From Datisca glomerata (Eukaryota; Streptophyta; Magnoliopsida; Cucurbitales; Datiscaceae), in NCBI GenBank assembly GCA_003255025.1, contig QANY01008582.1, positions 1 through 64,000 on the forward strand: a stretch of DNA of 64,000 nucleotides, given 5' to 3'. Shown here one piece after another: positions 45,054 to 55,539 of this stretch. The translations under genes were made by a program, and so were the position numbers. The first letter of the stretch is position 1; the number at the start of each line of letters is the position of its first letter. The notes beneath the pieces were generated by a model, which was given only the letters and a program-made list of their open reading frames with translations, did not search any database and was not told where the DNA came from.

Positions 45054-46388
45054 CCTGAAATAGGCTGTTGCAACTAACAAGAAGCATTTTTTAGCAGACG
45101 CCATGGGGAGTGGTCCAACATTTTCTAGAGCTCATTGCATGAACGGCCAAGGACTAACCACAGTTTTGAGTTTCCCGGGGGGCCATTTTTGCTACGGGCG
45201 TGAAACGCTGACACTTGTTGCATTTTTTCACATACTGTTTAGCGCCTTGATGCATTTGGGGCGAGTAGTACCTTCATTCATGACTTTATGGGCTAGTGAT
45301 CTACCCCCGGGGTGGTTTCTGCATATGTCCTCATAAATTTCTGCTAGTACATACTGGGCTTCTTTTTCTCGTAGACACTTCAAGTATGGTCCAACAAACA
45401 ATTTCTTATATAGTACTCCATTAACCATTGTGTACCTGATACTTCATTGTCGTGTCTTTTTGGCAAGTAGTTTATCTTTAGGAACCATTCTATTTCTATA
45501 TCGGCCACATTGGTTAAAGAAAGTGAGATGTTTGGTTCTTTTAGAACTTCTACGCGGACGTTCCTTCTGTAAGGGAGGCATAATGAAGATCCCAGGTTTG
45601 CTAGGGCATCAGCATGCCCGTTCTCCATTTTGGAATTTTTTGGATTTCATAATTTTTTAACATTTTGAGGAGATCGTTCGCCCGTTGTAAGTATTTTATC
45701 ATCCGTTCATCCTTTGCTATGTATTCTCTCGTGACATGTTTTACGATCAACATAGAATCGTAGAAAATCTTAACTTCAATTACCTCATATTCTTATAGTA
45801 GGCATATTCCAGCGATTAGCGCCTCATACTTTGTTTCATTATTTCATGCATTAAATTCGAAGGAGGTTGAATGCACCAATACTTCCCCAGAGGGAGTTTG
45901 TGCCACCACCCTAGCTCCTGCTCCTTTATTGTTTGAAGCCCTGTCTATAAAGAGCGTCAAAGCTCTACTTTCTCCCGTTTAGTGAGCTCCCCGTTCAAAT
46001 TGTTTCCAGCTTCATGAATTCGCTCATAAGGTTAAATGGGTATGTGCTTACTGGGAGCGTTAGGGTTCCTTCTGAATAGCCAATGACTCCGTTGAATCCA
46101 ATTAATGGTTGTGATGTTCCTTGTAATTTTTTATCTACCTTGGATATTTTCTCTATTGTTGCCCGATATAAGATATTTACTACGATTTCATCGTCTACCA
46201 AGACTCGCCTTAACAAGCAGTTGCCAACCGACAATTGAAATAACGATGGCATCATTAAGGTGCTCGTCATTTTTTTTATTGCAGTCGCTAAACACAAGCA
46301 GCGAGTCTCCGTTGCTAATTGAGTGATTCAGCTTATGTGTTTCCAATGTTGGCCATTTGTAGTATATCTTCCTTTCCTTTTTTGTCAT
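45054..46388 (-). pseudogene. Gypsy protease, RNase H and partial integrase, broken
   Basis: Protease: VGNCLLRRVLVDDEIVVNIL (the usual DDGS active-site text is DDEI), then GFNGVIGYSEGTLTLPV ending near 45996. Only about 30 bp later RNase H starts: FIDRASNNKGAGARVVAQTP, NETKYEALIAG, IFYDSMLIVKHVTREY, then ENGHADALANLGS (45628-45590). Then PYLKCLREKEAQYVLAEIYE, NHPGGRSLAHKVMNEG (zinc-binding lead-in), VVSPWPFMQ and LENVGPLPM (about 45105), the first integrase motif with its Asp apparently changed. The chain breaks at about 45054. No reverse transcriptase motifs were found in either frame set. Confidence 0.85.
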
Positions 46389-46847
46389 CCCTTTTTGCTC
46401 GGTTAATGTTATAACCTTGTCAACGATACAGATGTGCTGTTTCCCTTTATTCTTCCAATCCTCTTCTCGGTGTCTTGCTCAATCTCACGTTTCTGTTCAT
46501 CTCTATTCACAAATTGGCTAAGGTACCCTTATTTGATTAGTTGTTTAATATATTCTTTGAGCTGGAAGCAGTCTCGCATGTAATTTCCTTTGCTCTTATG
46601 ATAGGAGCAATATTTGTCTTGTCTTTGTAGCTAAGTTCCTTAGTGAACAGGGCTAGTCTTTTCATCCAAGGTTTATCTTTGATAGTCTCCAGTATTTGGT
46701 TGAGCGGGATGGTCAACGGTGTGTAGATTTTGTCCCTCGGGTGGATTCTGTCAAAATCTCACCTCTGTTAGGAATTCCTGTTCTGTTAAGCCTTCTTCCC
46801 ATCCACTATTTCTGTTTCGTTATACTTCCTCCCTTCAGGTCTTGAGC

Positions 46848-47612
46848 TCATTTCCCACTTCCGAGATTCTTCTTCCTTCCATTCAGTTGTTCTTCGCATA
46901 CTTCTCTTCTCTTCTCCAACGTAATATAAGCTCGTGCCCGTTGAAAAACTTCTGCCATGGAAATGGGCTTTACTTTGAACATGCCCTTAAAGAAAGGAGG
47001 TTCTGGGTCGAGACCTCGTCGGAAGGCCAATCTGGCGAACCGGTCGTCGCAGTTCTCTATCTTGACCATTTCATCTTTGAAGCGGTGAGTGTATTCTTGC
47101 AGGGACTCCCCTTCCTTGGTGGAGATTGTCATAAGATGTTCTGAGTCATCCATGACAGTACAGTATGTTGAGTACCGTTCTCTAAAAACTGAGGACATAA
47201 TAGTGAAGTTAGTGATGGAGTGAATTGGTAATGAGTGGTACCACTTCAAAGTTGTCCCATCTAAACTGGTAGGGAACATTCTACACATCATCTTGTCATC
47301 GTGTTGGTACAACGCCATGTCTTGTCTAAATCGTCAGAGATGGTCTACGGGATCAAACTTTCCTTCGTAACATTTGAACCTCGGCACAATGAATTTTTCG
47401 ATACGGGTGCGGATAGAACTTCTGGGCCTAACGGTGTCCTGATAAGAGACTCGAGGTCCCTTTTTCCCGTACTCCCGAGATTCCTTATATCTATCACTTT
47501 TTGGTCGAACAGCTCCTCGACTGCTTCTTTTAACATGATTCAGGGTTGTAAAATCTTTCCCGTAGTTTCCTTCACAAGGTTTCGCTATTGGACTTCTTCT
47601 CGTCATATGCAC
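46848..47612 (-). pseudogene. Gypsy gag, partly open
   Basis: The frame 47318-46848 gives 156 residues with the retrotransposon gag core: MFPTSLDGTTLKWYHSLPI, SITNFTIMSSVFRERYST, ESLQEYTHRFKDEMVKIENC and RGLDPEPPFFKGMF. Upstream text from 47612 (RIEKFIVPRFKCYEGKFDPVDHL) belongs to the same protein in another frame, so at least one frameshift lies near 47330. Gag forms the particle that carries the element's RNA. Confidence 0.85.
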
Positions 47613-47994
47613 TTATCGTTCTCGTGGTCCCCTTGCCTTTCGTCTCATTGGTCGCCCTCATAGTGAGTTTTCTGTTCGTCATCATTCACCTGTTGGCTTA
47701 CTTCTGCTCGTATTTTCGCGAGTTCTTGTTGTAACATGTTGATTTACTCTTGCACATTCTACCATGCGTTATGCATCACTTCAGTATTCCTTATTCGCAT
47801 CTCGTGCATCCAGTTAAGGATCGTTTGCAACATTTTTATGGGCAGGGTCAGTTGATCTGCATGCTCATCTTCGTTTCAGGGCCTGTTGTTTCCATTTAGA
47901 GCCGTGTTGGATCTGGTTCTAAGCATGTTTATGGTTTTGTAGGGTATGTCTCTTAAGTATTTTTCTCAGGCTCTCAATGAAAGCACCAAAATGT

Positions 47995-48680
47995 AAAAGA
48001 TTTTTCCCGTCCTCCTCAAGATTAAGGGAAAAATGTATTTATGTGGATGAAATTTATATTAGTGGTAGTGAAACGTAAAGAAATGTTTGATAATCGCCAA
48101 AGAATCCTCTAGAGTTCAAAGTCCATTCCCTTATTGAATAGATTGGCTTCATATATCTCCCCTAATTGCATGAGTTTAATTAAAAATAACCCAATAATAA
48201 TCAAAATATTAGATGAGGCCAGACCTAGGATAACACCCATTCGTGGGATCTCCTTTCTACTTTATCTTACATCTGTCACACGCAGCCGCCCATCAATCAC
48301 TATCACATGGCAGTTCCCTGTGGTTCCGAGCCAATTTGTCAGAGCTACTTAGTGACTTACCAATCTCTCTTGTCCAAGTGATGCAGACTTACCCAATCAA
48401 TCATGGCCACTTGACTGTCAGTCTCATGTTCTGTCCCGTCCAGGAGGTAATGATTCTCCATTCTCGAGATGTCGATTCCCGTTCTGGAGGCGATGATCTC
48501 CCGTTCTCGAGATGTCGGTTCCTGTTCTGGGGTGATGATCTCCCGTCTTGAGATGTCTCGCGACTTCAGCCAATCATCTGTTTATGCTTTCTCGACGCTT
48601 CTCATGAGTCCTGGGTGAGTTCCTTTTGTTCCCCGTGGCAGTGAAGTATCTTTTACCTGTTCAGATCACTAAGAATAAGT
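47995..48680 (-). repeat. Probable gypsy 5' LTR remnant
   Basis: It lies immediately upstream (minus strand) of the TGGTGCTTTCATTGAGAG site. It contains an internal short array of CGATGATCTCCCGTTCTCGAGATGTCG-type text (GATGATCTCCCGT at about 48493 and 48535; CTCGAGATGTCG at 48462 and 48499). There is no second copy in the window, so the outer limit is approximate. Confidence 0.5.
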
Positions 48681-48699
48681 ATGCAGTTCGAAATGAGTT

Positions 48700-49590
48700 C
48701 GGTTGAAGAATTTAATTGGTTGCATGCTAGACTACTATATTGACACATGATCATTAAGGTGTTTATCATTCAAGGATACTTAATTATCAAACTACAACCT
48801 AGAAGTTAAAAGTCTTGGGTGTGTTTGGAATGCTTTTTTTCTGAAGAATTTTTTATTTTTTGAAATCATTACTATAGCTAATAATCAGAGTCAGATAGAG
48901 TTTGTAGCATTGTTATATTGTAGAAGCATTTGGCAATTGTTTCTTGAGAAAGTGCTTCCAGTGTAGAAACATAAGAGAAACACATATTAAACAACAAGTG
49001 TAATAAATTAAGAGTATGTTTTTGAGTGCTTCCATGTTTAGAAGAATGATTCAAACAAATTATATAAGTGTGAGTTAATTTAGTATTGTTAGATCCATAA
49101 AAGCACTTTCGAAGAGGAGTGCTTTTAATTGACCCTTAGTACTTCTAGAATCCTAAAAGCGCTTAGTTCAAGGGTTTTGTTGTGTTCCTAATTGGGTAGT
49201 AGAATGCATTTGAAATGGATTGGTTCAAGCAAGTGCTTAGGTTGGGATTGGGGATTCAAAGCCTAAATCCATCCTTCTGCCGTAACGATATGTGAGTTAA
49301 CTTGTCATGGACCACTTACGTAACTTGGCTATGAGACCTTAGCCCGGGCGTTGGAAATTATGTTTGATGTTCCCACTGCAGCAGATAATATGTTACGTAA
49401 GTGGTTCTTCAATGCGCTGTAGATATTAATATTCAAATTAGTTTTGCGTTGCTTTTAGTGACAAGAATTAGGTTTTCTTGTGGTCAACTGTCTTGTGGTT
49501 AGACTAGTCTTTTGCTGTCTTTATTCCTTTTTCTGAATTTAAATGAACATTGTTTTGGGGATAGTACTTATGGTTAAGCAATTGATAATA
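48700..49590. other. AT-rich intergenic region, nothing recognised
   Basis: GTGTGTTTGGAATGC near 48819 resembles the outer end of small TGTTTGG-type MITEs, but no opposing end was matched. No gene seen. Confidence 0.35.
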
Positions 49591-49594
49591 CTTA

Positions 49595-49888
49595 GTTGGT
49601 GTTTGGCTCAAAAGAATGAAATGGAACGGAATGGAAATGCGAAAAATAAAATATAGAGGGAGGGGAGATGATGTATAGAGAGAATGGAATAGTGAGAAAA
49701 CGTGAATCAAGAATGGAATGGAAATTACAAGAATGAGACAGAGGAATGGGGATTCATGTATCAACGCAAAACTTATTTCATTTCCAAGCAACACTAATTA
49801 GTAACTAAATACAAGAATAAGCATGCATAAGGGATTTCCAGTGTATTTCCATTACACTTAATTATATTATATTGAATCAAACACCACC
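49595..49888. mobile_element. MITE, PIF/Harbinger-like (294 bp), TTA target duplication
   Basis: GTTGGTGTTTGGCTCAA at the left end is the inverted match of TTGAATCAAACACCACC at the right end. TTA lies on both sides (49592-49594 and 49889-49891). The interior is purine-rich (GAATGGAAATG repeats) with no coding content. Confidence 0.7.
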
Positions 49889-50093
49889 TTAAAAGCGTGA
49901 TAAATTTCGTTAGATTGTTATCATTTTATTTTTCATGATTGCCTATATGATGTGCTTATGATAATGTAAAAGATGTCATCATGTTTTCGTCTTTGTTAAA
50001 TCTTAGAGACAATTATGCTTTAGTCCCTTTAACGTGGTATGATGTCACTAATCAAGATCAGGAGAGGAGGATGACATAATTATAAGAGCGTCA

Positions 50094-50213
50094 AGATTCT
50101 CAAAACTGCTAGATGGATCTTCTGAGTTTGTGCTCATTTATGAAGACAAAGAAGGAGATTGGATGCTTGTTGGTGATATTCCTTGGCTGTATAGAACTTC
50201 AGCTCCTCTTTAG
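50094..50213 (+). pseudogene. AUX/IAA C-terminal (PB1 domain) fragment
   Basis: The frame reads [20 protein letters not shown] then WMLVGDIPW, followed by LYRTSAPL and a stop. This is the signature of the auxin-response repressor family's last conserved block, where the normal protein continues from GDVPW into a MF...KRLRIM segment. That tail is replaced and the rest of the gene is not seen nearby, so this is a gene fragment, possibly carried by an element. The acidic cluster of the PB1 interface (YEDKEGDWM) is intact. Confidence 0.85.
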
Positions 50214-50629
50214 AAATATATATTTATTCCCACGTACTTAACAAAATTCTTCCCACAACACTTTTCTCCGCCTCAAAGAATTAAGTAGATGGACCTTGTT
50301 ACAGCATGTTTCGTAACACCTGATAGGCAATAATATTTGATATATGGCTTATATGTTGTGTGTTTTTTAATAAATAAGCAAGCATTATATTTTATTATCT
50401 TCTATCGATTGTGTTTCAACGCCCTTTCCTTTTTTATGTTGTGTGTTTTTTTTATTATCCACTGACATGTTTTACTATAATTCTAGTTGTAGCCAAATCA
50501 AGCCGCTTTAGATTTCTGTGCTTAGAAATATATTGTTTGTTTGATTCGAGATCTTATTATTTATCTCCATTATTTTTTCTTTTTTCTAGATTTTTTATAT
50601 CATCACCAATCATTGTAATATATTTTGAT

Positions 50630-51245
50630 TTTGGCGATGAAGTCACTGAAGAGAGTCTGGAGAAATGGAAGGACCTCAGATAAACTTCTCCGTGATTTGC
50701 ATCCTTTGGAGCAACACATTTCCTCCCTTGTAAACGAGACATTTTGATGTATTAATTAGAATTACAAATCCTCTACTATATTCAATCTAAAGTGCTTTTT
50801 CCATGTACGGGAGACCTTGTAGTCTTATGTTTGAATTATTATGTATTATGTACTTGAGCTTACTGAGAAGGAGACTGAGTGGATGGATATGGAAGCTTCT
50901 CGGGCAGAGTATATCGTTAGTGATGTGCTGAAGCAACAAGTGGGCCATGGAGATTCTAGTTCTGGTGTTGAACCATCTTCTTCTGGGGCTAGGAAGTATA
51001 TTCTAACATGACATCTAAAAATACCATTTTTAGGCAGTTAAATACAAACACTGATTACTTGTTTGTTAACTCAATAAATATATTGTTAATTTGTGAGATT
51101 AGATTCGTTTGCTGATGCAAATGCTGACAACTGTACAGAGATTGAAGAAAGAGTTTAGCTACCACAAGAATTCTGCTGCAGGTTAGACAGCCAAAACAAA
51201 AAGAAAGAACTTGGAAGTAATTAGGCAAGCGATAGAAGACTCTTA
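50630..51245 (+). pseudogene. Exon-like pieces of an unidentified gene
   Basis: Open stretches EVTEESLEKWKDLR (50640-50680), EKETEWMDMEASRAEYIVSD then VLKQQVGHGDSS (about 50870-50965) and TAKTKRKNLEVIRQAIEDS-like text (about 51190-51243) look like parts of a helical host protein. They are separated by short non-coding gaps and lack clear splice sites. I cannot name the family. Confidence 0.3.
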
Positions 51246-51530
51246 ACAAAATGACAAGAGTTTTAATGTATTATTTTTTATGAGATTGCATGTTTCTCAA
51301 TACTTGTATCGTAAATATGTAGATGAGTATACTAAACTTTCCTTACGAAGTTTTTGAATTTTGTTATGTATTGCATACTTCAGAAAATATATAAAATTGT
51401 GTTTCATCTTTCTTTATTCATAAAATTATGTTTCATCTTTCTTTATTCATCGGTATCGGTTTTATTAATTTAATATTTTCAAAGCAAATATAATTAGGTT
51501 ATGATGAATTTTTAAGATAAAATTAAAAAA

Positions 51531-51680
51531 TTAATAACAGTACTTGTGACGATAATAACAAATGCCATCGTGAAATATAATATTACACGACGGTAAAAAA
51601 TATTTTACGACAATAATAATAAATGCCGTCGTGAAAGATAAGATATTACACGATGATAAATTAATAACAGTACTTGATCC
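51531..51680. repeat. Direct repeats flanking a 110-bp palindrome-like insert
   Basis: AATTAATAACAGTACTTG occurs at about 51528 and 51657. Between them GTGACGATAATAACAAATGC, CATCGTGAAATATAATATTA and complementary GCCGTCGTGAAAG / ACACGACGG text forms an imperfect foldback. The right-hand copy of the repeat is where the LINE endonuclease fragment begins. Confidence 0.55.
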
Positions 51681-52444
51681 ACCCAATTTATCTGCATGAG
51701 AATAGATATTAAAATCTCCGACCACTGGCCACGGTAGTTTCGACATTTTTTGCAATCGTCTCAACAGTGACCGAGAATGGACTCGCTGGCTTCGCTCCCG
51801 ATTACCGTAAAAGCACGTTAATCTCCACATCAACCCTTTTGTATTGATCACCTCCCCATCAATATGCCGTTGTCAGAACGATTTTAGCATGAACTTCATA
51901 TCCTTCCTTCACAGAATGCCCAGATCTCCATTCAGACCCGCCCTCGAAACATTAAATCCATTTGGAAATCCCACCTTCCTCTTGACTTCCTCAAAGCCTT
52001 GCGAATCCAATTTAGTCTCTAACAACATCACGACTGCGGGATCTTTATTGGAGATTAATCTCCTCAAAGCTCGGATTGCCCGTGGGTTCCAAGCCCAAGG
52101 GCGTTACAAATTAAAAGAATCATTGCGAGTAGCGGTCCGATGCTCGGAACCCGCTGCTGAAAATTCAGATTCAGAGACAAAATTTTGATCATACCTTCTC
52201 TCTATACAGTAGCCGAGACAGAAGAGGAAGATCTACGCTTGAGCTTCCCGTTAGAATTAGCCCCCTGTAACTCAGGTCTTCCATGGTGATGTCTGCTCCA
52301 TTTTCTGGTAGTGGAAATTATCTGTTTCCCCTCATCTAATTGCCTTTTCTGTTGGCTGGAGTACCCGACCCAAATTAAACCCTTGGTTTGATTTCCCGTG
52401 ATTCTTGGCCCATGTAATTGAAGCTTACCACATTCTCTGCGCCC

Positions 52445-53830
52445 ACGGTACTTCTATAATATCTTATCAAATACATATAAATGATAAATACAACTAATAT
52501 TTAGTAGCCAATAAATCAAAATTTATATAATGATTGTTCGATAAATTTTTATATTGTAATAAATCATATATATATATATAATTCTAAACGAAACAATATA
52601 AACTCTAAAAGTAATGATTACACAATGTTATATTTCAATGTTATTCGAACTTCTCTCAATAAGTCACAATCTGACATTTTTTTTGTCCAATAGTCAGAAA
52701 ATCATGATTTAGCTAACTATTCGAACATCAACTATCATAGAGTTTTGTCTTGATCAAAGTCAAAATTATGAAAGAATGTAAATGTAAATAGGACAAATGC
52801 AAATTTTTTGGTTTCATAAGAAGTTAATATAGTTTAATTATGTGTTATCTTGTGATGGAGTTTTGAATTAAATTATGAATAAGAGAAATATTGGTAATGA
52901 TAGGTTCTGGTTATTTATATTAGTTAAAAATGTTAAAATTTCATTCGAAAAAGTAATAATTTATCAGTATAATAATTTTAGTGGTTCATTGCGTAAGAGC
53001 AAATTCAGCAAACATGATTGTAATCAGATAAACTGTTACTGTTCTAAATAAGATAACTGTTATTAACCATTATTTTAAGAAAAAGGAATAAAGCTTGTTT
53101 GTCGTTATTGAAAAAGTCACGTTAAGATGACAAGCTGAACGATCACAGTCATGCAATTGTACGTGACAGCTCATATAAGATTCAACTATTATTTTTATCA
53201 TGTTTTATAGTGATATTTCTAATCTTACAAAAAAATGTCTTTGATGCGTAGGTAATGTGATTTAAATTTTTAAAGGTAAACCAACTTTTAAATCTTCATT
53301 ATCTTTATCAGTTGTACGGTGATATAGTTAACTAACAAAAATAAATGGACATGGATAAGTACAACGAATGTCTTCTAACAAATACAAAAAATATTCATGT
53401 CCATTGTATTTTCGTAGGTTAAAATCCTAAGGGTATTTTTTTCCTTTCTTAAATAGAAGAATAATAGTTAGATTGAATTTTCAAAATAAATGTTTAGCCC
53501 TTTGTATATTTTAATTAATAAATTTAGTACGATAGATTTTTTAAAATATAAAATATAATTGGGTAGATATATAAAATATATAGATAAATAGTCACTTTAA
53601 TTCACACTACAATGTAATTAATAAGGGTAATTAAGGATTACTAAGGAAATCATATGTACAAAATGGTCTAAAAATGTTTCTCCAATTTTGACACTTTTAT
53701 ATATGTTATATTTAATTAATAAATTTAGCACGTTAGATTTTAAAAAGAAAAAATATAATCGGGTTAATATATAATACATAGATAAATAGACAATTATATT
53801 TTCACTACAATGTCATTAAGAATGACGATT
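52445..53830. other. AT-rich insertion inside the second LINE, with dispersed repeat units
   Basis: Two related units of about 210-230 bp (about 53495-53700 and 53700-53830) contain TTAATTAATAAATTTAG, CACTACAATGT and AATGTTTCTCC.. CACTTTTATATATGTTAT. A relative lies at 54300-54365 and others at 58931-59215. No gene seen. Confidence 0.5.
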
Positions 53831-53835
53831 AAAGA

Positions 53836-54280
53836 TGGGGTGTTCAAGGTTCGGTTCAGACGATTTTTTGGTGAAAAATCGAACCGAACTGAATTAAACT
53901 TTGATTTAGTAATAAAATCGTACTGAACCGAGCCGTGAATGCTAAAAGAACCGAATTGAGCCGAACCATGAGTTTCGGTATGGTCAGATTCTTCGGTTCA
54001 GTATTATTAATTAAAAATATTTTTTAATGATGTTATTAAAAAATATATATAAAATCAAAATATTGTTTCAGTTCAGTTCAGTTTTATATGAAATTATATA
54101 TAAAAAATAAAAAATAATATTAATTTAATATTTTAGTCAGTTCGGTTTGAAAATCATCAAAATCCCGAACCGAACCAAAACTATGATTCGGTTAAAAAAT
54201 AAAACCGAACATATATAAAGAACCGACGGAACCGATCATTTTTAGACGATTCGAGATAATTTTAAACACCTCTTATTAAA
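53836..54280. mobile_element. TTCGGTTCGG-type MITE inside the LINE insertion
   Basis: TGGGGTGTTCAAGG and TTTAAACACCTCT are the inverted ends. Flanks ATTAAAGA and ATTAAATA agree at 6 of 8 positions. The interior has facing CGAACCGAACTG and CGGTTCGGTTT arrays, the same as the 24129 copy. Confidence 0.7.
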
Positions 54281-55539
54281 TATTTGTAAGAAAATTATAT
54301 GGACATAATAGTATAAAAATGTTTCTCTAATTTTATGGACACTTTTATATATGTTATAAATTTTGAGTGTATATTCACCCACACTGGAACCTTCCTCATT
54401 GTATTCTACAACCGTCAATACCATACTCCTATCAATAGGATCCCCACGTGGCCTGTCATGTATGGTTTCAAGTTGCATGTGATTGACAGGCAAGGGAGTG
54501 ACGACTGGGAGATGGGTATGACGCTGAATTGACCATCTTCGCCTGAATTGACGATGAAGTGGTTCGATTGTTCTCTTTACCCTCCCTCGCCAGAATTGAC
54601 GATGAAGTGTTCGGCTATTTTCTCTGTCCTTCCTTCTCGGGGATTTTGGTCTGTCCGAGGCTCTAATTCATGGCCCATACTGGTTACTGTTACACTTTCC
54701 CCCGACATCCCTCCCCATAACTACATCATAGTCCTTGCTCAAATGGGAGAGTTTCCCACATACATTGTAAAAATCGGCTAACTTTTCATACTGAAAGTCA
54801 ACCCAGATTGTTTATGGGTTCTGTGGCACCTTCATTTTTAAACCTCTGGGCAAGTAATACTCAATGTTAAACCGAACCCCAATACGCAAGCACCTTCCCC
54901 AACAAGCACCATCAAGACCTTTCATAAATTTACCGATACAATCTCCTATTCTTTTGCTCATTCCCCAACAAGCACCCAAAAGCTAACTTCATTTAGGACC
55001 ATTTCAGACGGTTGAACATACCCGTTACCCTTCCCCAGTAAGATGACAGCTTTATCAAAGCTCCATGGTTCATTAATCACAACTCGCAGTTTATCCACGA
55101 GATGACTGAAAAGGGCGAAAAATATATTTTGGCCAATCTCTTTTATGCTAACTTTCTTCGCCGTATTCCATATCTTCGGGATCTCGTTGAAGAAAGCGTT
55201 CCTATTCACTGTTATCTGTGTCAAAATCTTGACCATTAAGCACATGGAAGGATCAACAGCTTCCCCAATAGGGTGTTATCAACCTCCAGCACCTTGTCTT
55301 CAGTCTCTGTCAACGAAAGAGATTGCCACTGTCTCGATATATTCTCCATTAGTAAAAAAGAAACGAAAGAAAGCCATTAGTGCTTGTGATCTCACCGAAG
55401 GAGAAAGATGCACTCAAAGAGAGGAAAAACTCTCACGGAGAGAGAAAAGTCACAAGAGGTGGAAAGTTAAAGCTATTGAAAAAGTTCAACTTGTTTGCTC
55501 TAGTAACAATACATATTCTCTTGAGTATTTACATTGATG

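Larger units (their letters stand above)
45054..48680 (-). mobile_element. Ty3/gypsy retrotransposon relic, minus strand, reverse transcriptase deleted
   Basis: On the minus strand: an LTR-like region (48680-47995), the primer-binding-site-like TGGTGCTTTCATTGAGAG (about 47980), gag (47612-46848), protease (about 46300-45996), RNase H (45965-45600) and zinc-binding plus start of integrase (45600-45054). The order gag-protease-...-RNase H-integrase is that of gypsy elements. The reverse transcriptase that should lie between protease and RNase H is absent. The 3' half of integrase and the second LTR are lost. Frames are broken throughout. Confidence 0.85.
51662..55349 (-). mobile_element. Second LINE, minus strand, split by an AT-rich insertion
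   Basis: ORF1 (55349 down to about 54365): start MENISRQWQSLSLTETEDK, then KILTQITVNRNAFFNEIPKI and NEPWSFDKAVILL (a DUF4283-like domain), then FMKGLDGACWGRCLRIGVRF, FQYEKLADFCYVCGKLSH-like text with a CX2C zinc knuckle. ORF1 tail and start of ORF2 are at about 52440-52180: KLKRRSSSSVSATV and a stop, then ORF2 AWNPRAIRALRRLISNKDPA, LETKLDSQGFEEV, and the endonuclease GDFNIYSHADKLGGSS (about 51720-51670). The order ORF1-ORF2 is normal for plant LINEs. About 1.9 kb of non-LINE DNA (52445-54360) interrupts ORF1, and ORF2 is truncated after the endonuclease core. Several frameshifts make it inactive. Confidence 0.8.

Noticed and set aside
46719..47144. Plus-strand 141-residue frame
   Set aside because: Antisense of the gypsy gag, whose minus-strand frame has recognisable gag text.
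55145..55537. Plus-strand 130-residue basic frame
   Set aside because: Antisense of LINE ORF1; the minus strand carries the MENISRQWQSLSL start and a DUF4283-like domain.
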